Below, piece by piece: positions 10,174 to 18,571 of a stretch of DNA of 45,826 bases (positions are counted from its first letter, which is position 1; each line of letters begins with the position of its first letter). The DNA is taken from assembly GCA_003169695.1 (NCBI GenBank), contig PNAS01000079.1, forward strand, positions 1-45,826, read 5' to 3'. Under the pieces are notes generated by a model. It was given only the letters and a program-made list of their open reading frames with translations. It did no database searches and was not told where the DNA came from. The stretch is from Spartobacteria bacterium (GTDB lineage: Bacteria > Verrucomicrobiota > Verrucomicrobiia > Chthoniobacterales > UBA10450). A program made the translations under genes and the position numbers.

Positions 10174-10295
10174 ACCTCCTTCTAAAGCAGGACTCGTGCA
10201 GAAGGTGGATTGATTGTCGTCCAAAAGGCTGCCGTCAAGTTACGTCGCTCGCCAGGTGGAGTTGCAAGCGCGGCTTGTGCCGTTAAGTCTTCGCC

Positions 10296-11507
10296 ATGCG
10301 CGAAGTCGCCTACTTGCTTGAGCGATTTCCGTCGTTCGGCCAAACTTTCTGTTATCGCGAGGTGGCAGAGCTGGAGCGCCAGGGCACGAAAGTTCACGTC
10401 TACTCGATCCGGCGGCCGGTTGATGAACCGAAACAGGATTGGGACAAACAGCTCGTCCGGCGAGTGAATTACCTGCCCGAAGAGAATGCACTGGTACGTG
10501 AAGTCGATCGATCGGTGCGCGAGGGCCGGGTGTCGGCTGCCACGCGAGAAACTCTGGAGAAATGGGGGAAGCAATCGGATTTCCTTCGTCTTTATCAGGC
10601 CGTTCATGTCGGGCTGCATATGCAACAAAACGGTGTCCGGCGCCTGCATGCGCACTTTGCGGGAATGGCGGCGCGGACCGCATTTTGGATCAATCAGTTC
10701 TTTGGAATTCCGTACAGCTTTACCGCGCACGCGAACGACATCTTTGCGCCCCGGGACTTCGTGGTTTCACTAGCGAAATTGCTGGCAAACGCGTCGGCGA
10801 TCGTGACGGTGAGCGATTACGCGGCGGAATTTCTTAGGAACCGTTTCCCTGAAACCGCCGCGAAGGTGCATCGAATCTACAACGGGGTGGATCTATCTCG
10901 CTTTCGTCCGGTTGACTTTGGCGGCGGAATCCCAGCGATTCTCTCCATCGGCAGATTGATCGAGAAAAAAGGGTTCGCGGATCTCATTAGCGCCTGTCGC
11001 CTGCTCAAGTCGCGGGGCCGTGATTTTGTTTGTGAGATCATCGGTGAAGGCCCTCTCGAGACGGCGCTGCAATCTCAGATTGCCAGGGACGGTTTGGAAT
11101 CTAGCGTGAAATTAGTCGGGCCGCAGACGCAATCGCAGATTGCGTTACGCCTCGCGAATGCAACGATCTTCGCCCTGCCCTGCACACGTGAAGAGGGCGG
11201 GGGGATGGACAATTTGCCGACCGTTATCATGGAAGCCATGGCTGCGGGGCTGCCGATTATCTCCACGCCGCTGGCCGGTATTCCCGAAATGGTCGAGAAC
11301 GACTTCAATGGAATACTCGTCCCGGAACATGATCCGAACGCTGTTTCCGCTGCGATCGAATATTTAATCGCTAATCCTGAGCAGGCGCGAAGATTTGGCG
11401 ACCGCGGCCGGGAGATTGCCAGAGAAAAATTCACGATCGAAGCGAGCGGCCGGGATTTGCGTGCCCTTTTCGAAAAGCTGCAGGGCGGGGTCGTTGACAC
11501 CGCCTGA
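10296..11507 (+). CDS. glycosyltransferase family 4
   Basis: GT-B fold glycosyltransferase of 403 residues, probably transferring a sugar from a nucleotide donor during surface polysaccharide or glycolipid synthesis. The C-terminal donor domain begins at ILSIGRLIEKKGFADLI and carries GEGPLETAL, VKLVGPQTQ and the DNLPTVIMEAMAAGLP segment, where the usual E-x7-E pair appears as D-x7-E. The N-terminal part (LLERFPSFGQTFCYREVAEL and FTAHANDIF) resembles the colanic-acid type (WcaL/AmsK-like) transferases. It is followed after 80 bp by a DUF547 gene and then a radical SAM gene, possibly one transcript. Acceptor and product are unknown. Confidence 0.88.
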   Translation: MREVAYLLERFPSFGQTFCYREVAELERQGTKVHVYSIRRPVDEPKQDWDKQLVRRVNYLPEENALVREVDRSVREGRVSAATRETLEKWGKQSDFLRLYQAVHVGLHMQQNGVRRLHAHFAGMAARTAFWINQFFGIPYSFTAHANDIFAPRDFVVSLAKLLANASAIVTVSDYAAEFLRNRFPETAAKVHRIYNGVDLSRFRPVDFGGGIPAILSIGRLIEKKGFADLISACRLLKSRGRDFVCEIIGEGPLETALQSQIARDGLESSVKLVGPQTQSQIALRLANATIFALPCTREEGGGMDNLPTVIMEAMAAGLPIISTPLAGIPEMVENDFNGILVPEHDPNAVSAAIEYLIANPEQARRFGDRGREIAREKFTIEASGRDLRALFEKLQGGVVDTA

Positions 11508-11587
11508 GAGGGGGTTGGCTTGGCCCTACAGAAAAGACCGCTAACTTTACCCTTGCCCTAACAATTACCGGAGTGCGAAATGGAGGA

Positions 11588-12319
11588 ATGAAACTACCCC
11601 TACGCGTTGTTTTTGCGGCCGCACTTTGCGTCGTTTGCGCCGCGACTTCTCAGGCTCAGAACTGGACGGAAACCTATAGTCGACTCCTCGGCAAATACGT
11701 CACCTCCGGCGGTGTGAGGTACGCCGAGTGGAAAAGCAATGCCGCCGATTTTCAGGCGATCCAGACCGTGGTGGATGGAATCGCGAAGGAGAACGTGTCG
11801 GCGATGGAGAAAAAGCAGCAGCTCGCTTTTTACATCAACGCCTACAACGCGTGGATTCTGCACGAAGCGCTCGGAAAATATCCGACCAAAAGCGTGAAGG
11901 ACACTTTCTTCACTTTCTTTACCGGCAAACGGATCAGAGTGGCCGGGCAGGAGACCAGCTTCAATGCGCTGGAGAAGGAAACGATTCGCTCGAAGTTCAG
12001 CGAGCCACGCGTCCATTTCGCGCTCAATTGCGCCAGCCGGAGCTGCCCGCCACTCAATCGCGAAGCGTTCAGCGCCGGAAAACTCGAGGAGCAATTCGAA
12101 AAATTGGCGAAAGGGTACGTGAATTCGGAGAAAGGGGCCAAGTATTCCGCCGAGAGCAAGACGGCCGAGCTCTCGAAAATCTTCGATTGGTACAAGGATG
12201 ACTTCAAAGGCGAGGGCGGTCCGCTTGGCTTTATCAACAAGCGCCGCGCCACGCCGATACCGAACGATGCCAAGATCAGCTATCAGGACTACGACTGGAG
12301 TTTGAACGAAGCAAAATAG
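11588..12319 (+). CDS. exported DUF547 family protein
   Basis: 243 residues with a signal peptide MKLPLRVVFAAALCVVCAA-TSQAQ and a DUF547 domain. Diagnostic segments: LAFYINAYNAWILHEAL, then the cysteine-containing HFALNCASRSCPPLN, and FDWYKDDF near the end. DUF547 proteins are secreted or periplasmic, with no proven biochemistry that I know of. The frame can start at GTG 11573, but ATG 11588 places the signal peptide at the exact N-terminus; GGAGG (11582-11586) sits just before it. A radical SAM gene begins 10 bp after the stop, which supports co-transcription. Confidence 0.85.
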   Translation: MKLPLRVVFAAALCVVCAATSQAQNWTETYSRLLGKYVTSGGVRYAEWKSNAADFQAIQTVVDGIAKENVSAMEKKQQLAFYINAYNAWILHEALGKYPTKSVKDTFFTFFTGKRIRVAGQETSFNALEKETIRSKFSEPRVHFALNCASRSCPPLNREAFSAGKLEEQFEKLAKGYVNSEKGAKYSAESKTAELSKIFDWYKDDFKGEGGPLGFINKRRATPIPNDAKISYQDYDWSLNEAK

Positions 12320-12329
12320 CTTCGAGGAA

Positions 12330-13745
12330 ATGGTTTCACTCGCGAACGATCGAGAAACGAGCCGGCCACCGCGCTGGCGCGCCCGCTGGAACGCCTTCCG
12401 GCACCCCATCGCCGAAGAAAAAGCTCGTGTCTTGAAAGAGCGTTGGGAATCGTTGCCGCTCGAACTCCGAACCAATAATCAGATTTCCGGCCGGCACCTC
12501 ACGCATTGCGGTTTTACGCTGGGCGCGAGTTACTGCTCATTTCATTGCACGCATTGTTACCTCCCGAAGAACGCCAACCAGATTCCGATCCCTTCGCTCG
12601 CGCAGGTGAAGGAGCAGATCGACGCGAACCGTCGTTTGCAAGGCCCAGGCGGCGGTCTCCAGGTCACGGGCGGCGATGTCGCGGACGCCTATTGGAAATC
12701 CGGGCGAGGCGAAGAGCTGGTCGAGATTGTTCGTTACGCGATTTCCGTCGGCTCAATCCCGATGCTCATGACGCACGGACAAACATTGATCGAGCATCCC
12801 GAGTTTCTTGAGCGCCTTGTCGTCGAGGGCGGATTGCGACAGATCTCTGTGCATGTTGACATGACACAGGCTGGCCGGCACGGCTTTCCGATCGGCCGCA
12901 TCAAAAGCGAAGCCGATCTTCATCCGGTGCGCCAGGCGTTCACCGATCTTGCTCTGAGCGTCCGGGAAAAAACCGGGTTGCTCCTCGAATACGCGCTGAG
13001 TTTTACCGTGACGCGTCGAAACATTGACGACGTGCCGGAAGTGATCCGGTGGTATCTGGCCGATCCAAAGCGGAGTTACATCTGGCGCATGCTCAGTTTC
13101 CAACCTGAAGCCGATACAGGGCGCACCATTTTTTCCCACCGCCCCATTACGTCAGCGGACGTTTGGGAAAAAATTTGCCTCGGCGTTGGGTTGCCGCTGC
13201 GTCGCGACGTCTCGATTTTCGGTCACCCAGATTGCAACAGTTGGGCGTCGCTGTTGATCGCCCGGCCATCGGGAAAAATTTTCCCTCTCCTGCCGGACGA
13301 CAAGAAATTCGATTCACTGCTCGGTGAGGTGCTGCGAAAAATTGGCGGCCTCTCGCTCGTGAGCGACGATGCGGGCACGCCTCCGTATCGTCTTGCCGGT
13401 GTTCTGTTTCAGCACCCGCTTCTGGCGGTCAAACTCGTCTTCAAACTTTTGCGCTATGTCACGTCGCGGGAAATCTTTCGTTCACTCTTGCGTGGACAAG
13501 TGCACACGCTTGGGGTGGGGATGCACAATTTCATGGATGCGAAGCAAGTGGCGCAAGCAGACACCGACCCGGTCGTGCGGGCGCGACTCGATTCCTGTGT
13601 GTTCAAGGGGGCGGTGAAGCGCGATGGCGAATGGGTGGCCGTTCCCATGTGCTCGATGAATCAACAGACTTGGTCGGAGGTCTACGACGGCCGGCTGCAT
13701 GATCCCGAACTCCTGAAACAGCCGCAAGTTTTCGGCCGTGTGTGA
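12330..13745 (+). CDS. radical SAM protein of unknown function
   Basis: 471 residues. The cluster motif is C69-x3-C73-x2-C76 (YCSFHCTHCYLPK), followed by a TGGDVADAYWKS segment corresponding to the SAM-binding GGE-type motif. The radical SAM barrel occupies about residues 60-300. The C-terminal part has scattered cysteines (CNSWAS, CVFKG, VPMCSMN) that could bind an auxiliary cluster but do not form a clear SPASM pattern. I cannot name the substrate. It starts 10 bp after the DUF547 gene; the glycosyltransferase is two genes upstream. The product could act on a lipid, sugar or peptide. Confidence 0.8.
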   Translation: MVSLANDRETSRPPRWRARWNAFRHPIAEEKARVLKERWESLPLELRTNNQISGRHLTHCGFTLGASYCSFHCTHCYLPKNANQIPIPSLAQVKEQIDANRRLQGPGGGLQVTGGDVADAYWKSGRGEELVEIVRYAISVGSIPMLMTHGQTLIEHPEFLERLVVEGGLRQISVHVDMTQAGRHGFPIGRIKSEADLHPVRQAFTDLALSVREKTGLLLEYALSFTVTRRNIDDVPEVIRWYLADPKRSYIWRMLSFQPEADTGRTIFSHRPITSADVWEKICLGVGLPLRRDVSIFGHPDCNSWASLLIARPSGKIFPLLPDDKKFDSLLGEVLRKIGGLSLVSDDAGTPPYRLAGVLFQHPLLAVKLVFKLLRYVTSREIFRSLLRGQVHTLGVGMHNFMDAKQVAQADTDPVVRARLDSCVFKGAVKRDGEWVAVPMCSMNQQTWSEVYDGRLHDPELLKQPQVFGRV

Positions 13746-13747
13746 TC

Positions 13748-13800
13748 TTGTAGGGCGTCTCTGTGAGACGCCAATCCCACCTGACACAGCCGCCCTACAA
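13748..13800. repeat. nested palindromic intergenic element
   Basis: A 53-bp unit between convergent genes. Outer 10-bp perfect inverted ends TTGTAGGGCG (13748-13757) and CGCCCTACAA (13791-13800) enclose an inner hairpin GGCGTCTC-TGT-GAGACGCC (13754-13772). The right arm contains the stop codon of opcA (13795-13797). No T-run follows either arm, so it is not a classic intrinsic terminator although it could act as one in both directions. It resembles two other GC-rich palindromes in this window (16641-16662 and 21097-21141). Confidence 0.7.
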
Positions 13801-14859
13801 TAAATCCCGCACGGAATTCATCGCGCGGAGGTACACACGATGCGGTCCGCCGCGCATCAGCTCTTCGCTCATCAGCCGCACTGAGTCGTTGCTGCCGGCC
13901 GGCATCAGACACTTTCGTTCGGCATTTGACCCTTCCACGGCCAGATCAAGCAGATCGGCGTTTGCGGAATGCGCCACGCGAAATTCGATGGATCCGCAAT
14001 TCACGACGCAGCGGCCAAGCGGTTCGCCCGCTTCTTCGTTAAGCGAAACTTGAATCGTCTTTTTCGACTGATCGCGAAAAACCAGCGTGTTGTCTTTCGA
14101 GTCTTTCTCGAGTGTCCAATGAAGCTGCGCGGCGAGCCAGCCCGCCAGCAGTAACGCCGTCGAACGATACCCGGGCGCGAAATCGATCTCCACCCTTTCG
14201 ATTTCTTCGAAGCGATGATGCGACGCCGGATGATCGAAGAACTGTGCGATCGCCAGACGAAATTGGACGAGGCGAGTCCAGTTAAGATCGCACAGGACGA
14301 TCCGTTGTTTTGCGTCACCCTGCGCGGTTTCGACCCGTTGCATTTGCGCGCGGAAGTCGCTCCATGTTTGGCTATCGTAGATAACGCGGTCCACCCACGC
14401 CCAAAGTTGCGGGTCCATCGGATCGTGAAATTCCCCCTGCCACCAAAGATAAAAAGGGAGATCGGAATCGAGTTGGGAAAAAACGATGTTCGGCAGCAAT
14501 TTCGCGGAAGGCCCTTCCAGCAGAAATGAAAGCTGCTCGGAGCAGATTTGCTTGCTGCCGGCGCGGCTGACGTGGCAATGCGCGCTGATCCACGCCTCCA
14601 CACGATTTTCTTTTGCGTCGGGATTCGCGCTAATCACGATGGCGCGACAGGCGTGGTCTTCGGTGATTTTGAAAATGATTTCTGTGTTTAGAGGAAGAGA
14701 ACCTGGCGCTTCGCTGTAAACGGCGAGATTTATGAGGGAGGCGCGCGTCATCTCACTGCCGCTCTCGGCCCAAAGCTTTTTTAACTCCCGATCGATCTTG
14801 CCGATTTCGACCGGCAGGCCTGGTGAAAAGGTTTGGGCGACTTCGTTAGGCATAATCAT
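13795..14859 (-). CDS. opcA: glucose-6-phosphate dehydrogenase assembly protein OpcA
   Basis: OpcA is needed for assembly or allosteric activation of G6PDH in cyanobacteria and actinobacteria. This 354-residue protein (from ATG 14859; ATG 14853 is equally possible) carries the OpcA-type segments LVVYSE-like NLAVYSEAP, CRAIVISANPDAKENRVEAWISAHC, and LLPNIVFSQLDSDLPFYLWWQG, the last being the most characteristic. It lies directly downstream of zwf on the same strand, the classical arrangement. The frame remains open upstream to 14949, but that part runs into an inverted-repeat element (14877-14990) and is unlikely to be translated. Confidence 0.88.
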   Translation of the reverse strand: MIMPNEVAQTFSPGLPVEIGKIDRELKKLWAESGSEMTRASLINLAVYSEAPGSLPLNTEIIFKITEDHACRAIVISANPDAKENRVEAWISAHCHVSRAGSKQICSEQLSFLLEGPSAKLLPNIVFSQLDSDLPFYLWWQGEFHDPMDPQLWAWVDRVIYDSQTWSDFRAQMQRVETAQGDAKQRIVLCDLNWTRLVQFRLAIAQFFDHPASHHRFEEIERVEIDFAPGYRSTALLLAGWLAAQLHWTLEKDSKDNTLVFRDQSKKTIQVSLNEEAGEPLGRCVVNCGSIEFRVAHSANADLLDLAVEGSNAERKCLMPAGSNDSVRLMSEELMRGGPHRVYLRAMNSVRDLL

Positions 14860-14876
14860 CCCGCGGGCAACGCGGC

Positions 14877-14990
14877 TGTCCTTCCGAGCGAAGCGAGGGA
14901 CCACACATCCGAAGTCTGACCGGTATGAAAACTTCGGACGGTCACACAATGTCTTCGAGCTCCTTCGCCGTCTGTGCGGCTCAGGATGAC
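14877..14990. repeat. MITE-like inverted-repeat element, copy 1 (degenerate)
   Basis: A 114-bp non-coding unit between zwf and opcA. Its right end, read on the minus strand, begins GTCATCCTGAGCCGCACAGA and continues GGCGAAGGAGCTC, closely matching the arms of the element at 30357-30512. The left end (CCGAGCGAAGCGAGGGACCACACA) is a decayed version of the other arm. The centre has a hairpin TCCGAAGT (14908-14915) / ACTTCGGA (14931-14938). No transposase gene is present. It sits in the zwf-opcA leader and could affect opcA expression. Confidence 0.7.
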
Positions 14991-15023
14991 AAGCAAAGAA
15001 CTAGCAGCATTCATCGCCGGCTA

Positions 15024-16571
15024 TCACAGTCGCCGCCACGCGCGGCCGTCGCGCGCCAGAAGTTCGTCGGCTTCTTCTGGTCCCCACGATCCGGCGGGGT
15101 ATTCGAACAATCCCGGCTGATTCTCCTTCGCGACCCAGGCCTCTTCGAGCGGGTCGATAAAGGCCCACGCTTCTTCGACTTCGTCGCGCCGCGCGAAGAG
15201 AGTGGCGTCGCCGCTCATCGCATCGAGCAGCAGGCGCTCATACGCTTCGGGACTCGCCTTGCCGAAAGAGGTTCCGTAATGAAAATCCATCTTCACGGGC
15301 TCGATCCGAAAACTGGTGCCGGGCATTTTCGCCTGCATGCGCAACGAAATTCCTTCATCTGGCTGAATGCGGATCACGAGGACATTTTGATCGAGCGAAA
15401 CGGCTTCCTTGTTGAACAAAACGGGCGGTGCCTTCTTGAAATGGACGGAAATCTCCGTGCCTGATTTCGGCAGCCGTTTGCCGACCCGGATGTAAATGGG
15501 CACGTCAGCCAGGCGCCAGTCATCGACCCGCACGCGCAAGGCAACGAATGTCTCGGTCTTGGAATCCGGTTTCACGCCTTTCTCGCTTCGATAACCGGGA
15601 ACGGGTTTTCCATTGATAGCACCCTCGGCGTATTGGCCGCGGACGACATTCTTGGCGATCTCGTCTTGCTTCATGCGGCGGAGCGATCGCACAATCTTCA
15701 CCTTCTCATCACGAATGCTGTCCGCGCCGAGGTCCGTCGGTGGCTCCATGGCGACAAGACAGAGGAGCTGGAGCAAATGGTTCTGCACCATGTCGCGCAG
15801 GGCGCCCGCGCCTTCGTAGTAGCCGGCGCGCCCCTCGACGCCGAGCGTTTCCGCGGCGGTAATCTGGATATAATCGACGTAGCGGCCATTCCAGATCGGC
15901 TCGAAGATCGCGTTCGCGAACCGAAGAACGAGAATGTTTTGCGCGGTCTCTTTCCCGAGGAAGTGATCGATCCGGTAGGTTTGATCCTCGGAAAATGCTT
16001 GGTGCACAATCCGATTGAGCTCGCGCGCGGAGGCGAGATCGGTCCCGAACGGTTTTTCGACAATGACCCGCGCCCAGCTCCCCTCGCGCGCCTTGTTCAA
16101 ACCAGCTTCCTTAAGGTTTTTCAGGATGGGCTCGAACTGATCCGGTGCCACCGCGAGATAAAAAAGCCGATTACCGCCGGTGCCGCGTTCCTGATCAATT
16201 TTTTCAAGGCGCTCCGCCAGACTCTTGTAGCCGGCCGCATCGTGGAACTCGCTCTGATGATAAAAAACAGATTGGGCGAAGCCGTTCCAGATTTCGTCGC
16301 GCACCGTTTGGCGCGAAAATTTCCGGGTGGCCTCTTCCTGCTCCTTGCGAAATTCCTCGTCCGTTTTCGGGCGGCGGGCAAAACCGACCACTGTCATAGC
16401 TGGTGGTAATTCGCCATCGGCCGCGATGTTGTAGAGCGCGGGAATCAGTTTCCGCATCGTCAGGTCGCCGGTCGCCCCGAAAATCACAACCGTGCACGCC
16501 TGCGGCACGGCCCGCGTAGCGAGACCCTCGCGGAGCGGATTGGTTTGAGGAGTTTCCGAAGATTTGCTCAT
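15024..16571 (-). CDS. zwf: glucose-6-phosphate 1-dehydrogenase
   Basis: Oxidises glucose 6-phosphate to 6-phosphogluconolactone with NADP, entry to the oxidative pentose phosphate or Entner-Doudoroff pathway. At 515 residues it is full length. Seen: the nucleotide-binding FGATGDL at residues 31-37, the EKPFG motif, the active-site signature RIDHFLGKE at 200-208 with substrate-binding K207 and catalytic-region H203, and the C-terminal Y-E-RLLLDAMSGD segment. opcA follows on the same strand and glyA precedes it by 103 bp. ATG 16571 gives a short polar N-terminal extension, normal for the family. Confidence 0.97.
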   Translation of the reverse strand: MSKSSETPQTNPLREGLATRAVPQACTVVIFGATGDLTMRKLIPALYNIAADGELPPAMTVVGFARRPKTDEEFRKEQEEATRKFSRQTVRDEIWNGFAQSVFYHQSEFHDAAGYKSLAERLEKIDQERGTGGNRLFYLAVAPDQFEPILKNLKEAGLNKAREGSWARVIVEKPFGTDLASARELNRIVHQAFSEDQTYRIDHFLGKETAQNILVLRFANAIFEPIWNGRYVDYIQITAAETLGVEGRAGYYEGAGALRDMVQNHLLQLLCLVAMEPPTDLGADSIRDEKVKIVRSLRRMKQDEIAKNVVRGQYAEGAINGKPVPGYRSEKGVKPDSKTETFVALRVRVDDWRLADVPIYIRVGKRLPKSGTEISVHFKKAPPVLFNKEAVSLDQNVLVIRIQPDEGISLRMQAKMPGTSFRIEPVKMDFHYGTSFGKASPEAYERLLLDAMSGDATLFARRDEVEEAWAFIDPLEEAWVAKENQPGLFEYPAGSWGPEEADELLARDGRAWRRL

Positions 16572-16640
16572 CGCGGTGAGAGTGATGCGCAGATTTAGGC
16601 AGATTCGCGCCGATTAGGTAAGAGGAAAATTCGACCAACG

Positions 16641-16662
16641 AGGGCGGTTTCCAAACCGCCTC
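16641..16662. repeat. short palindrome between glyA fusion and zwf
   Basis: GGCGGTTT (16643-16650) and AAACCGCC (16653-16660) form an 8-bp perfect stem with a 2-nt centre, flanked by AG and TC. It lies 12 bp beyond the stop of the phosphatase-GlyA gene and about 70 bp before zwf on the minus strand. No T-run follows, so terminator function is uncertain. It looks like a minimal member of the palindrome type seen at 13748-13800 and 21097-21141. Confidence 0.55.
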
Positions 16663-16674
16663 TCCTTGCCAAGC

Positions 16675-18480
16675 TTACGACGGCAGCGGGAACCGTCTCG
16701 TCAGTTCTCGCACCTTAGCGCGAATCTGTTCCAGCGCTGCGGCATCATCGCGACGGTTTAGTGCGTCATTGATCAAATCGGCGATCTCGAGCATCTCTTC
16801 CTCTTTCATGCCTCGGGTGGTGACGGCGGGCGTGCCGATGCGGATGCCGCCTGGTTTGAAGATCGGATAAGTATCGAAGGGAATTGCATTTTTGTTCACC
16901 GTGATGGCGGCGCGATCGAGAATTTCCTGCGCCTGCCGCCCGTTGATGTCTTTCGGCCGGATGTCCACGAGCATCAGATGATTGTCAGTGCCTCCGGAGA
17001 CAATTCGATAACCGTGCTTGCATAATCCGGCCGCGAGCGCTTTCGCGTTTACCACTACCTGGCGCTGATAATCGCGGAACTGAGGCTGAAGCGCTTCGTG
17101 AAAACAGACGGCTTTTGCTGCGATGACGTGCATGAGCGGCCCGCCTTGAATACCGGGGAACACCATCGAATCGATTTCCTTGGCGAACCGTGCTTCGCAG
17201 AGAATGATGCCGCCGCGCGGCCCGCGCAAACTTTTGTGCGTCGTCGTCGTGACAAATTGCGCATGCGGAATCGGCGTCGGATGTTGTCCGCCCGCGACGA
17301 GTCCGGCGATGTGCGCCATGTCGATGAAAAGAAGCGCGCCGACTGAGTCTGCAATTTTCCGGAGTCGCGGATAATCGAGAATACGCGGATAAGCCGAAGC
17401 GCCCGCGGTGATCATCGCCGGGCGAATTTCTTCGGCCTGTTTTGCCAGGGCGTCGTAGTCGATTTGCTCGGTCTGCGCATCCACTCCGTAATGCGTGACC
17501 TGATAAAATTTGCCGGAGAAATTTGCCGGATGTCCGTGGGTGAGATGCCCGCCGTGGGCGAGATTCATCGTCAGGATCTTGTCGCCCGGCTTAATCGCGG
17601 CGAAATAAACGGCCATGTTCGCCTGCGCTCCGCTGTGCGGCTGAACGTTTACATGCTCGGCAGTGAAAAGTCGTTTGGCGCGATCGATCGCCAGTTGCTC
17701 GACAATGTCCACGTTCTCGCAACCGCCGTACCAGCGTTTCCCTGGATAACCTTCCGCATACTTGTTTGTCAGCACGCTGCCTTGCGCTTCCATCACGGCG
17801 CGGCTCGTGAAGTTTTCCGACGCGATCAACTCAATGTTTTCGCGCTGCCGCTTCTCTTCCGCCACGACCGCGTCAAAAATCTCGGGATCGACTTTGCGCA
17901 AACCACCGCCCGCCGACGCGGGTGGAACCGTGGATCCGGAGCTCGCCGGGATATCAGGTGGCTGGTCTGCCATGGTGTAGGATGAAGTTGCGCCGCCGCG
18001 CGACTTGGCCGGCGCCGCGACTTCGCTTTGTTCTACGAACGCGAGCACGGTCGGTAAAGCGTTTTTAATAGTGGCCGCGCAAAGGCTGTAAACATCGCGG
18101 CTGCAACCGATCGGGTCCGGCACATCGCGCCAGACGGTCATTCCCGGTTCCTCAAATTCCCGGAGCAGATACGCCTTCTCCGCGCCATGAGGAAAGAGCA
18201 TGTGCATCGTGTCGAGATGGCCGCCCGTCATCGCGAAAATATGCGTCGCGCGATCGACCAGCGTCGCGGTCAGCGGCTGGCTGCGCAGTCCCTGGATGTC
18301 CACCCCTTCCTGCTCGCAGACATGCACAGCGTGCATACTCGGAGGCTGCCCGCGCACCGCGTGCACTCCCGCGGACGCGACCTCGATATCCTTGCGATTG
18401 CCGAGCAGCCGTCGGAAAAACCCTTCTGCCATCGGGCTCCGGCAAATATTTCCTGTACAAACGAAGAGGACGCTTTTCAC
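16675..18480 (-). CDS. glyA: low-MW phosphatase fused to serine hydroxymethyltransferase
   Basis: One uninterrupted 601-residue frame with two enzymes. Residues 1-150 are a low-molecular-weight protein phosphatase: P-loop C8-x5-R14 in [15 protein letters not shown] and general-acid D122 in VPDPIG. An Ile follows Asn in the loop, as in tyrosine phosphatases; arginine phosphatases such as YwlE have Thr there. Residues 151-198 are an Ala/Gly/Ser/Pro-rich linker. Residues about 199-601 are SHMT, with [24 protein letters not shown], and the PLP lysine K416 in [18 protein letters not shown] interconverts serine and glycine with tetrahydrofolate. An internal ATG at 17973 (residue 170) would give a normal 432-residue GlyA, so separate translation is possible. 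It lies between chrA and zwf. Confidence 0.93.
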   Translation of the reverse strand: MKSVLFVCTGNICRSPMAEGFFRRLLGNRKDIEVASAGVHAVRGQPPSMHAVHVCEQEGVDIQGLRSQPLTATLVDRATHIFAMTGGHLDTMHMLFPHGAEKAYLLREFEEPGMTVWRDVPDPIGCSRDVYSLCAATIKNALPTVLAFVEQSEVAAPAKSRGGATSSYTMADQPPDIPASSGSTVPPASAGGGLRKVDPEIFDAVVAEEKRQRENIELIASENFTSRAVMEAQGSVLTNKYAEGYPGKRWYGGCENVDIVEQLAIDRAKRLFTAEHVNVQPHSGAQANMAVYFAAIKPGDKILTMNLAHGGHLTHGHPANFSGKFYQVTHYGVDAQTEQIDYDALAKQAEEIRPAMITAGASAYPRILDYPRLRKIADSVGALLFIDMAHIAGLVAGGQHPTPIPHAQFVTTTTHKSLRGPRGGIILCEARFAKEIDSMVFPGIQGGPLMHVIAAKAVCFHEALQPQFRDYQRQVVVNAKALAAGLCKHGYRIVSGGTDNHLMLVDIRPKDINGRQAQEILDRAAITVNKNAIPFDTYPIFKPGGIRIGTPAVTTRGMKEEEMLEIADLINDALNRRDDAAALEQIRAKVRELTRRFPLPS

Positions 18481-18571
18481 GATTCAAAGCCGGCGCGCTG
18501 CCGACTTCGCAACGTAAAATCAAACCGAATCAAGTCAACGCGGGCGGAGCTTCGAATCGCGTTATTAGTGA

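Noticed and set aside
15633..16409. 258-codon frame opposite zwf
   Set aside because: Antisense shadow of zwf with no motif.
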